64,000 bases of DNA from Hyphodiscus hymeniophilus (Eukaryota > Ascomycota > Leotiomycetes > Helotiales > Hyphodiscaceae), in contig VNKQ01000019.1 of assembly GCA_016508695.1 (NCBI GenBank), positions 434,001 to 498,000 on the forward strand. Reading direction: 5' to 3'. Positions 35,347-45,595 of this stretch are shown here, piece after piece. Below the pieces are notes generated by a model. The model saw nothing but the letters and a program-made list of their open reading frames with translations. It was not told the DNA's origin and searched no databases. Position 1 is the stretch's first letter, and the number at the start of each line of letters is the position of its first letter. The position numbers were made by a program, and so were the translations under genes.

Positions 35347-38331
35347 ATGGAGTCTACCATACGATATGATGGGAATGATTCAATACCTCGTCTCAACATA
35401 CCAAAATCAGGGACTGTGTTCCCACCAGGTCACTTAGACAAGACAACTGCGGGGCTCGACTCCAGGTATATGACGGTCAGAGAGCAGGGAGATTGGAAAA
35501 AAACCCAAGTTCCGGACAACATTTTTCATCGTATTCGTGATCACAGATGGCCCAAGGAAACAACGTTCGGTTCGCCCTGGAGTCCCCAAATGGCGGCACA
35601 ACCACAAGATGCAGCTTCTTTCTTTACGCTTAGGTGCAACTATATCTTGAATAGAACCTTCCCAATGTTCTGCCGACTCCCAGCAAACCTTCGGGAAATA
35701 ATATGGTCTCGAGCAATCATGGATGATCCAAGAGTCTTCGAGATGCGGCATCCCCATCTACGTGTTTGTCTAGACGACAAAGGGGAACTCGACATTCGAC
35801 GGAAGTTACTTCTCAAACCACGCGCCCTAGCCTCGGTTTGTGTCGAATCAAGGTTGCAGTTTTCTGAGGTAGAATTCGGCAATGGCTGTTATTGCCTGGT
35901 CAATTTCGACGCTGACACAATCTATTTTGGACCGGAGTCCTACTGGTATCAGGAAATACTCTGGAGACCATATGATCAGGACGAGTGGGGGAAAGCTGAA
36001 CGGCAAGATGAAGAAGGTTGGGAGTCGACACAGATGTACAATCATTATAGACTTGGGGACGACGTTTATGGGAAAGGCGAAGAAAAATCACGGAAACATC
36101 CATATCAAAACTGCTACCCGTACCGACATTGCGATGAAGCTTATCACCCGTTCCTTTCAGAATCCTATCTCGAAATCGAGCGCAGCCAGATCAAGAATGT
36201 AGCTTTTGATATCGAATTTTGGGAGGAGACTGACAGGAGGTGTTCTGGTGGACAAAGGCACTTGATCGCTCAGTTTCCCTCTGCAGAAAGAGTCATTCTT
36301 GCGGTTGGAGATGTTGGTGAGTCGTTGGATATTAGAAGGTATGACGAATGTGATGGCATGAGAGTGGAATATACCTGCAGGAAAGACCCGCGCTCGAAGC
36401 TGACTTGCCCACCGGGAGTGAGGTACCGTGGGCAGTTGGAATTGCATCCAGGAGTGGATAAGGAACAGCTGAGTGAAGGAGTGAAGGAGCAGCTGAAAAC
36501 GGGCATACATCAAATGGCTGTTGATGGAGTCGATCAATATCCTAAATTGGATGTTGTGTTCGTTATACGTGGTGGAAAATATCATGGCCATCCGCGCCGA
36601 GTTATTGGAGTGCCGTTCTTAGGACGCTGCGCGCAAAAGGCCCAAGACGATGAGGATGATGTCGATGACGAACTAAACGACACCGACCTTACCTGGTGTA
36701 ATGATTTGGAAGCCGGGGTATACGACGACTCCGACAATAACTCCTTGTGTTATATTGTGGATGGCGAGCAGGAAAATACGGATTACATGGACGATCTCCT
36801 CGAGGATAGAAAGTTTGGCAGAAGAGTTCCCTGCAACCGTGAAATAGAGGACTTACAGGATCCCGAGCGGAATATGCAAGAGCTCGAAGATCTCGAAGAG
36901 CTACGGGAGCTGCTAAACCCTTGCCCCATACATGACCCGAACAGGTTAGGGGAGAATCTTGGATGTCCCCAAAGATCGAGAAGAGCACTTTGCATTCCCA
37001 GACTGACAACAGAAGAAGTGATGGATTTCCACCAGAACGCACCTATCCCCGCCGACTACGATACTGAGGAAGAACTTTCCAGCGAAGAAGATTCTGATGC
37101 CGATGAAGAGGACTCTGAAGGAAAAGCCTCTGAACGAGCAGTCTCTTCAGTGGAAAGTGCTGAGGATACAATAGTTATTGACGAGCAGGGAGCTGAAAAC
37201 ACAATACCTGCAAAGGCTGGACTTCAACCCGTGGTAAAAGAGAATGCGAAGGCAGTCAGATCGGGCAGTGATCCCATCGATAGCAAGAAAGCAGCCAAGG
37301 TTAAGAAAGAAAAGGGCAAGTCAGGCTACATACGCGTGCCACTGAAGGATCCCCCGAGGGAAGGGGAGAGAGTGGGGAAGATCTGGGATTCAAGAGTCAA
37401 ATATGGATTCCTGGTTTATAAAGTCGAATGGGAATCTCCAGAGGGGAAATTTCGAGTTTGCCAAGATTGGGTCCCTTTTGAAACTAAAGAAGGCTACTCG
37501 GAATATTTCCAAAACGAGCATGCGAAGAAGCTCATTGCCGATTTTCACGAGAAGTATCCGGGCAAGGCTACTCTCATAACCGCACAGCAGAAGGAGAGGG
37601 CAAAATGGGGTTCTTCTACAGGAAGACACAGTGCAAAAGCTCCACAGACTCCTGGACCCTCCCCGAATTCAACCCCATCGTCGTGGCCAGCTTCATCGGC
37701 ACACCGATCAGATGCAAAAGCTCCACAGGCTCCTGGACCCTCCCGACACTCGACCTCATCGTCGTCCCCAGCTTCATCGGCACAACGATCAGATGAAGCA
37801 AATGATATGATGGACAGTGGTGGGCACTTCCAGAGCATACGTAGTGGTGCAACCTCTCCAATTTCAACCTTTCCTCCCTCGCGCGTGCAATCCCCAGCGC
37901 CGCCACAAGAGGACGACAAAGAGATGGCGGACATCACAGCGGTCGACGGCCCATCTTCTTCGGGACAAGAGGAGTTCTATGAAGCAGTGGAAGCACAAAC
38001 GGACGAAGCACATGAGCCTCGAATGCAAAACGACACCAGCACCACGAGGTCATACACTCGTGTCTATAAGCCAGGACATGAAATCCATTCCAACCAACCT
38101 CCGCGTGCGCCATCTTCAGGTACCGCGCAGGCAACCGGTTCGGGCGATCGAATGGATGTCGACGAAACTGAGCTTGTCGGTGCTGCGATCTTGCAACTCA
38201 CACCGCATAAAAGGCCGCGATCAGCCTCTAACATCGCTCCTCAAACCCTCTGCTCTGGTGTTTCCGAAGCAAAGAATCCAAATTTGGAGAAGAGACGCCG
38301 GATGAACAGCCTCCCAAACCGCCCAGGATAA
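35347..38331 (+). CDS. 2EXR-domain protein with C-terminal chromodomain-like segment
   Basis: Single exon, 994 aa. The start ATG has a strong context (ACCATGG) and no better in-frame Met upstream. At about 103-125 the segment FPMFCRLPANLREIIWSRA is the defining start of the fungal 2EXR domain (F..LP.ELR..IW), an expanded family of unknown function; the domain seems to run to about 350. Acidic, disordered linkers follow (about 435-650). At about 672-738 a segment opening VGKIWDSRVKYGFLVYKVEW and continuing with a Trp-Val-Pro and FHEKYP looks like a chromodomain; this is inference. A 27-residue unit is repeated twice at about 763-816, and the tail is Ser/Pro-rich with basic patches (KRRRM near the end), which suggests a nuclear protein. 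No catalytic motif is seen. Confidence 0.88.
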   Translation: MESTIRYDGNDSIPRLNIPKSGTVFPPGHLDKTTAGLDSRYMTVREQGDWKKTQVPDNIFHRIRDHRWPKETTFGSPWSPQMAAQPQDAASFFTLRCNYILNRTFPMFCRLPANLREIIWSRAIMDDPRVFEMRHPHLRVCLDDKGELDIRRKLLLKPRALASVCVESRLQFSEVEFGNGCYCLVNFDADTIYFGPESYWYQEILWRPYDQDEWGKAERQDEEGWESTQMYNHYRLGDDVYGKGEEKSRKHPYQNCYPYRHCDEAYHPFLSESYLEIERSQIKNVAFDIEFWEETDRRCSGGQRHLIAQFPSAERVILAVGDVGESLDIRRYDECDGMRVEYTCRKDPRSKLTCPPGVRYRGQLELHPGVDKEQLSEGVKEQLKTGIHQMAVDGVDQYPKLDVVFVIRGGKYHGHPRRVIGVPFLGRCAQKAQDDEDDVDDELNDTDLTWCNDLEAGVYDDSDNNSLCYIVDGEQENTDYMDDLLEDRKFGRRVPCNREIEDLQDPERNMQELEDLEELRELLNPCPIHDPNRLGENLGCPQRSRRALCIPRLTTEEVMDFHQNAPIPADYDTEEELSSEEDSDADEEDSEGKASERAVSSVESAEDTIVIDEQGAENTIPAKAGLQPVVKENAKAVRSGSDPIDSKKAAKVKKEKGKSGYIRVPLKDPPREGERVGKIWDSRVKYGFLVYKVEWESPEGKFRVCQDWVPFETKEGYSEYFQNEHAKKLIADFHEKYPGKATLITAQQKERAKWGSSTGRHSAKAPQTPGPSPNSTPSSWPASSAHRSDAKAPQAPGPSRHSTSSSSPASSAQRSDEANDMMDSGGHFQSIRSGATSPISTFPPSRVQSPAPPQEDDKEMADITAVDGPSSSGQEEFYEAVEAQTDEAHEPRMQNDTSTTRSYTRVYKPGHEIHSNQPPRAPSSGTAQATGSGDRMDVDETELVGAAILQLTPHKRPRSASNIAPQTLCSGVSEAKNPNLEKRRRMNSLPNRPG
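37633..37795 (+). repeat. 81-bp coding tandem repeat, two copies
   Basis: Two copies of an 81-bp unit start with GCAAAAGCTCCACAG at 37633 and 37714. They keep the frame and encode AKAPQ(T/A)PGPS... units of 27 residues. The copies differ at several bases, so the duplication is not very recent. Confidence 0.85.
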
Positions 38332-38351
38332 ACGTGCACTCTGGGGAGGTC

Positions 38352-38640
38352 GGATTCAAAATGCAGAGCAGGCTTGGACAGGCTACCCGAACAGGAATAT
38401 CACTAAGAGAGGGGAAATAGAAGGAGATGGCAGAATAGATTGAAATACAGGAGGAGATTGAATAAGCTACTCAAACAGGATATCAATTTATCAAAAGAGA
38501 GGTGGAGGGATAGAAGGAGATGGGAGAATAGATTGGAATACAGAACAAGCTTGGATAAGCTAAGCTACTCGAGCAAGACATCAATCAGAGAGCGGGGATA
38601 GAAGGAGATGGGGAAAATAGATTGTGAGAAAGGAAGAGAA
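38352..38640. repeat. Degenerate ~90-bp tandem repeat
   Basis: Just after the 2EXR gene, a unit containing ATAGAAGGAGATGG, GAATAGATTG, AATACAG, GATAAGCTA and ACATCAAT-like blocks recurs about three times with indels. The rest of the intergenic stretch to 39094 shows nothing else. Confidence 0.75.
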
Positions 38641-39094
38641 ATAGAAGTAGAACTAGATTGATTGGATATTTCGAAATGGAGTATCTGATTCATATCCGTA
38701 GTCATCTCTCAGCATGACAGAGCTTCCCTTCCTGGAGGCGGGCTGATATGGAAGACGGCTTTTTTGACAGGTTGCGATTTATTCATGCTACGTATGGATA
38801 AATATGTGCATTTGGAGTAGAAAGTGAGTTGAAAGCATTGATGTGAACGCTATCCCTATTTTCTAGGTACACCTTAGACAGATCTCAACGAATCTTGATC
38901 TCCTCTGTAGTCTGAAATTATCCCGCACTGAAATTCTATAAAGTGTGTCCATCCAGCGAATAACCAGCAAGGGGTGAATCTCATGCTCGCGAAACCCCAG
39001 CTCTCAAATCCTAACAAATGCGCCATAGTGTCGCAACAACAAAATCTTAAGACTTTTCGTCAAGCAAACATTATCACCAAAGTCGATATCTCAT

Positions 39095-41055
39095 CTATTT
39101 GACACTCTTCGAGGACTTTCGTGCATGAGAGCTAGAGCTCGTCTTGGATGGTGCCCGTTCTCTAGTTGGGAGCTTCTGGACGCCATTGCTCTCTCCGTTT
39201 GTGATACCGGCCTTGTTGGCCTCGATATCCACGGTCTTGGCTTCACCAGCAGCATCAGCTTTATCCGTAGCCTTGTTCTTGAAGACTTGACTGCCCTCCA
39301 CGAGTCGTCTTTCGGTGTTCTGGCGGCCGTTCACGAAATCGGGATAGTTGAGAGTGAGCTCGACAGCACCGTTCACAATGTGATCAGCAGCTTCAACACC
39401 AAGCATGAAAGAATGCTATTTTCAATCAGTGAGAGGTTCTCCAGAGGGAATGGGTGGCACGTACATCTTGGTTTCCAACTTCGTATCTCCAGCTTCCGAA
39501 TCGCCCGCGAGAGAAGATATCATTTGCTTGAAGCTTGGGGAGAAGGTCCTTCAAAACACCCTCACGCTCAAGAGAGGGCGTCGGGTACCCATGGTCGAAG
39601 CGGCGGTGGTAAGTGGAAACGATTTCGTCAGTTGGCTTGATCATTTCAGTGTTGATAAGACCTTGGATGGAGTCTTTGAGAAGGTTATTGTGATCGACTG
39701 GCTTCATGGATGATTCTGAGATTTCTAACATGATTGACCAGTATGGACCTTCTTGTGGCTCGCTGGATTTTGGCTTGCTGCCATCAGCGAGGTATTGTGT
39801 AGCGAGTTTGGCTGACTTCTCTGGCTGATTATATGGTGAGTAGTTGGAGAAAATGGTAGCTCGGTAGAATGGGCAGTCATCCTCTGGGAAGTAGAGCTAG
39901 AATTTCATCAGCTTTCGGAACAAATCGCCATCTGCAAATAGAGACGTACCCAGCATTTGTCGCCAATGTTCTCTGGGCGCTCTCCTCTGATTCCGACACC
40001 AATGACGTGAGTACTCGAGTAAAAGAGTCCCTTGCTCAATGTGATGAGCTCCTTGTCATCCATTTGATCAACAAGCTGGTCCACGGCCATGGTGGTGATC
40101 AATTTCTTGTAGCCAATGGTCTTCCCGCTCTTCAGAACAACTTGGTGGGCGTCTGCCTTAACCTTCTCGACCTCGCCTTTGCTTCCAAACAAAGTCTTCT
40201 CCTTTGGTAGCGTGTTAGCAACAGCGATCCAGATGCCACCAGTACCATCGCGAGCAGGGAAACGGAAAGTCGCATTGGGTCCCCAATTTCCGGCAGTCTT
40301 ATTAAGTATAACATTCCTGACACCGGTCTTAACATCTGGTGCGGCAACACGCTCTCCGAGCCACGCGCATTGCATCTGCGAAGCGAATCAGTCATCTTTT
40401 TCCCCCTTGGATTTCCACGAAGTGCATACCTTGGTAGTGGGAACAGCCCAGACTTTGAAGTTATAAGGGCGCATGAAGAGATCTGCGATACCGGTACCCA
40501 TCATTCTAACGATCCACTCATCGAAGTCCTTTGGTTTCGTGGTCGCTGTGCGAGCCTCCAAAGCAGCATCAATCAAGCCATCAATGCACTTAACTTGGTC
40601 GTCCTTTGGCAAAACGGAGATGTTGTTCTGGAAAGGATATGGGACCCAGAGATTCTTGCATCGCACATATGAGATTCGCTGATGTGTGTACCAATCCTCC
40701 GTCTTTGGCAATGCCTCGTCAATGCAGTCGTCGAAGTATTTGTAGTGGGAGAAGATAACGTGGCCGCCGACATCATAGAGCTGGGGCAAATTAGAGATTG
40801 CTTCGGCAATTGGGACCCGGCAGACTTACAAAGCCTTCTGGGGTGACATCTGTAGAGGCAAGACCACCGGGCGTCTCGTTGGAGTCAATAATCATCCATG
40901 ATGGATCGTTCAGTTGGTGAAGTCTCTTGGCTGCGCCCAAGCCAGTCGGTCCAGCACCAATGACTAGAACATCGACCTCGCTGTAACCAAGTCAGTGACC
41001 TTTACATATCTTGAACAGATCGAAGTAGGTCAGGAACATACATGTCTGCAGGCAT
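39095..41055 (-). CDS. glfA: UDP-galactopyranose mutase
   Basis: FAD enzyme that converts UDP-galactopyranose to UDP-galactofuranose, the donor for fungal galactomannan and Galf-glycans; cytosolic. CDS is complement of 39095..39415, 39465..39896, 39950..40375, 40430..40780, 40830..40980, 41042..41055: 564 aa, introns 49-61 bp, all phases consistent. Exon 1 is 14 nt. The N-terminal FAD-binding VDVLVIGAGPTGLGAAKRL is followed by ASTDVTPEGF, VGGHVIFSHYKYFDD (the flexible His-loop of eukaryotic mutases), WYTHQRISYVR, FRFPARDGTGGIWIAVANT and STYHRRFDHGYPTP. The core matches the Aspergillus enzyme (about 510 aa). A Lys/Ser-rich C-terminal tail of about 50 residues is extra. It is divergent from a probable UDP-Galf transporter. 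Confidence 0.96.
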
Positions 41056-43198
41056 GTTGTCGGTTTCTGATTGCGCCAGGTAATTGTTGCCTGTGTACGG
41101 TGAAATATTAGACGATGTTGTTCTGGAAACGGCGGTGAAGATGTCAGAGCTCCTGCGACGGTCGGACTATGGAGAATACACAGTCTGGCAGATGATCCTT
41201 GGTAGCGTCTATGGACAGAAAGTCGAGTGCGATGTATGTACAGAATATGCACAGGATACAATGGAAAAGCACAGGAGGATGAATTTCTGAAATAGTGTGC
41301 AACCGTGGAGGGGTCTGCAAGGATGTCTACCTTATTTGGTGCCTTGACTTTTTTGGCGAGCCACAGATGATGTGGGAGACGACGGCTGGGGCTAGGGAGG
41401 GAGGTATTGCGAATTTGGTCAAGACATGTTGCTTATCGATTGGAGGAGGGCAGGAATCCACTGAAAAAGGGGTAATGTCTCCTGGTACCTAAGGTAGCTT
41501 GAGTTATATTTGACCGCCGTTTATCTTATTCTTAAATGACAGAGTAACAATCTACGCTTGGATCTTCAGTCCTCGAGATGGCAATCAACAACTCTGTCTA
41601 CTTGTTTATGAGACTTTGGACCTCGTTTCTAGCTCGTATTTGTAGAAGATGGCTTCGTGACTTCGTATGATGACTGTACGGGAGGCACTCCGCAGACGCA
41701 GTTTCGTTTAGAAAAGGGGGAGGGGGATGAAGAGGCTTAGCAGACCCCCTTTCCAGCAGCACGCCACCAAGATTACGAGGCGGCAAAAGGCAAAGGCTTG
41801 AAATTACGAGTAGATGTTGTTCTTTGGGTAATTTTCGGACTTACCACATTCGAGATGCGATATACTCTGTGAGGCCACTGCCACTGCCCGTGCTTGAGGG
41901 GGCAAGGCGTCAGATTGTAACGTTCTCGAGAAACCCCTGGAGACTTTTGAATGCAGTAATCAAAAAAACCCCCACAAAGCAAATTAGCCAATTCTAAAAT
42001 CTGCTTTCTGTTTGACAAGAGCCTCCTCAATGACCTCGACTGTTCGCAGTCGTACGAAGGTACAGTGCACTGTCAACAATATGCAAGTTACCTTGTGTCA
42101 ACGTCGGGGTACATCCTCAATCCTCGACCGAGCCTCATTTGACCATATTATGAAGAGACGAGCCAACTACACTGGACTCGCCTCAAATTGAGAACAGTAG
42201 TTTTCAGCACGGATTTCTTGCCGGTGAAAAATTCCGTATATCGTAAGCAGGAGGCGTTCTTCTTGATCAATAGAGAATACTAAGTAGAGCTCAGTTCTTT
42301 GCGGGAGTATAATCCGAACATGTTAGATACCTTCTTCCTGGCCGTTGTTGTGCTACCAAACTTTTATCAAGTCCTCATGGTGCCTCTGAGTCGCAGAATC
42401 ATCGGGCGTGCGCGTTCCCTATGGGACTTGTCATCACTCTGGATCCGGCTTTCACTAGATCTTCAAGTACCCGCATCTTGACTTCAAATAGCACAAGCCT
42501 GAAACAGATCTGCGTAACTTGAAAAGCGATAGATGACAGGCTAGGGAGGATGCATGACATTATCTGGGCTTCAACAAACGGACAGGAGGGGCAGAAGGTA
42601 GGCAGGCTCCTGATAAGTTGGATGGTGGCTTTACTAGCAAGAGAGTAGAGGTTCGGGATGGTTGTTGCTTCTGCCAGTATCCGATAACTCAAAGAGCTAA
42701 GCGGCTCTTTATATCTCAAACACTAGGATATCGTAACTCGTCAATGCCCATGTATTGTGTCCAATGGGTAGTTAATTGTGAATGATGACCATTCGTTCTT
42801 ATTTTCCCCCTGTTCTAAAAACGGCCCTGTTAAGACTCTGAGCGGCGGTCGTGGTGCATTAGCGCACATTAGATTGGCTTAGCGGGGCCGGATTCAATTC
42901 GAATCGCCAGTCTTCTACCGTACCGTAGCCACAATTTTCTCGAAGGATCACCTCAACTTCACCCCATCCTCTCTCGACCTCACAACATCGGCTCCTTCCT
43001 CTTCAACGGTCGATAATCCATCCTTCTCTTTCAGCAATCCAAAGGGAAGTAGGTGTCCGAATCACCACAGGCAGACGCCGTTTCACTCGTTCATCACCAC
43101 TTGGCTGCTACCCGTCTGATCAGAGCGGTTTCATCTGATTGCGATCGCGAATTCGCTTCACCCCAGCACTATTCGTTTCGACAATCACCACCAGCACA
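41056..43198. other. Divergent intergenic region of the galactofuranose gene pair
   Basis: 2.1 kb between the mutase and transporter start codons. No coding sequence is supported. The last 250 bp before the transporter ATG is pyrimidine-rich (CT-rich from about 42950), typical of a fungal promoter and leader. Both promoters must lie here. Confidence 0.6.
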
Positions 43199-44616
43199 AT
43201 GGGCGAGGAAAAGGCTCGTCTCTCAGGAGAGAATGCGAGGCCGGCGGATGCTCCCATCTTGCCAGTCGTCAATCCTGCAAGCGAAAAGCCAACTGCGCAG
43301 TCAGGGGGCCTACACGCCTCTGTATATGTAATGTGAGTAGCAACAATCCTCAGAGAGGTCAAATCAGAGCTAACTTGCCCTTCAGTGTTTGGATTTCATT
43401 GAGCTCAAGTGTTATCCTCTTCAATAAATGGATCTTGTCGACGTTGGGATTCAGTGCGTCGCAGAATATGGATACCACCCAAATGCCTCCGCTGACAATA
43501 TCCAGAATTCCCCATTCTCCTCACAGCATGGCATCTCCTCTTTGCAACTATCATGACCCAAATACTAGCACGCACCACAAAACTCCTTGATGGCCGGAAA
43601 CGTGTGGCGATGACCGGAAAAGTGTACTTGAGAGCGATCGTACCGATTGGGTTATTCTTCAGTTTGAGTTTGATCTGCGGAAATTTGACATATTTGTACT
43701 TGAGCGTTTCGTTCATCCAGATGATCAAGGTATATTTCAACAGAAGTGGGGTAATCTCGCACAATTTCTGATCGTGCACTTAGGCTACTACACCTGTCGC
43801 TGTGCTCCTCGCTACCTGGGCACTCGGCGTCGAGCCCGTGAACATGAAGAAGCTCGCCAACGTGTCTGCCATCGTGGTTGGAGTCGTGATTGCATCCTTC
43901 GGCGAGATCAACTTTGTTCTTACCGGATTCTTGTACCAAGTTGGTGGAATAATCTTCGAGGCTGTCAGAATCGTCATGGTGGAGAGACTGCTCAGTGGGG
44001 CCGAGTTCAAGATGGATCCTCTGGTTTCCCTGTACTACTACGCTCCTGTCTGCGCTGTCATGAACTTGACAGTCGCACTTTTCTGGGAGATCCCATATGT
44101 CACCATGGAAGCCGTGTATTCTGTGGGCTTGTGGACATTCCTGTTGAACGCGTCAGTTGCGTTCTGCTTAAATGTTTCGGTAGTTTTCTTGGTAAGTCTT
44201 CAACTTTCATACTGCGATTCCGTACTAATAGCAAGCTATAGATCGGCAAGACCTCCGGCCTCGTCCTCACCCTCTGCGGCGTACTGAAGGACATCCTTCT
44301 CGTCATCGCGTCCATCATCATTTGGGGAACTATGATCTCGACCCTCCAAATCTTCGGATACAGCATCGCTCTCTGCGGCATGTTGTGGTTCAAGCTCGGC
44401 CCTGAGAAGCTCAAGGAAGTTCTCTCCAACGTTACCCGTTCCTGGGCCGAATTTGGCGCCTCCAAGCCCGTCCTGCGTAAACTCCTCATCTTTGGCCTGA
44501 TCATTGTCACTTTATCCGTCCTCGTTGGTGGAGTTGGACCAACGTACGCTCCAGCGTACATCCCCGACTCCAAAGCCTACCTCGACAGAGCCAAGAACAT
44601 GATGGGGACTGTCTAA
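43199..44616 (+). CDS. glfB: Nucleotide-sugar transporter, probable Golgi UDP-galactofuranose transporter
   Basis: Member of the drug/metabolite (triose-phosphate/nucleotide-sugar) transporter family. CDS is join(43199..43332, 43386..43453, 43506..43729, 43784..44191, 44242..44616), 402 aa; introns 50-54 bp, all GT..AG with matching phase. About ten membrane segments are visible, including SSSVILFNKWIL, a segment PILLTAWHLLFATIMTQIL, GLFFSLSLICGNLTYLYLS, ATTPVAVLLATWALG, NVSVVFLIGKTSGLVLTL and GVLKDILLVIASIIIWG. Such residues around the lysine (GVLKD) are typical of the family. From memory, Aspergillus fumigatus glfB lies beside glfA, so synteny supports the specific name; sequence alone gives only the family. 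Confidence 0.85.
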
Positions 44617-45595
44617 GCTTCAACAACTTCTGAAATGGAGGTGGAAGTTGATTTTAGAGCTTGTAATTGCAACCCGATAGATTTGTGTCACCTGCACAGG
44701 AGCGGTTTGCTTGGCCTCGTACCTGGCTTATTCAAATACATAATTTGATTCTTTGTCGACTTCATGATTGCCTCTCTTTATGTCTTTTTGCTTTCCACGT
44801 TGGATAGATCATGGGTGTGTATTTATGTTGGCTATGCTATGGTCCGGCTAGCTTGCCTTGGGTGGGATTTCTGTGCCTTTGGTTTATGTATAGATAGCGT
44901 TTGAGGCTCAGTTGAGTTAGGATCATTGCATTTGTGGTAGCGAAAGAGGTGTGACACATAGCTAATTGAGATGAAATGAAAAGTAGTTCTATGCTCTACT
45001 ACGTGCTGCCTTGCTTGTAGCTTGTGGTCTATCCTGGAGAATTTCTTTAGATGCATCTGTTCTTACTTCTCCATGGCTAGAGAGGGGCCGTCCACCAGTC
45101 TTTTCAAATCAGCAGTCGAGTCGCGATCACTCAGTTTTCAAGGCTTGACGCTACATAGAGTTTCTACCTTGGCATTCGCCGATGCATGTCACACAGATAA
45201 TGCAGGTCTGCACTTGCTGTGGCAGCAAGGCGGAATCATGTCTCTTAATTATGCCCAAATTTGAATTGCTATTCATATTTGAGTTGTTATGATCCTTTAG
45301 CAAGCACTTTTGTCGACCATGAATGTTCTGATTACTTAAGTATTCCCTCTTCGGCATGTTGTTGAAATGGTCCTGTAAGTGACGTAGTCAGCACGGTCAA
45401 CCAACTGGACCGCCTCTTTAACGAACGATCAACCGATCTTCTCCTTTAGGCTAACTTAGCTACCAAACCCCCATCTGTTTGCGACAGCTTGATACAGACG
45501 TGCTCTTCTCTAGCCCCAGGTCTAATTCGTTGTTTGGTCTGAACATGCAACAGAGCAGTGATTTAGAGCGATGACATAAACCGACAAGTCTCAAC
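44617..45595. other. Intergenic, no gene seen
   Basis: 979 bp between tandem genes, with no coding signal or recognisable RNA gene. Confidence 0.6.
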
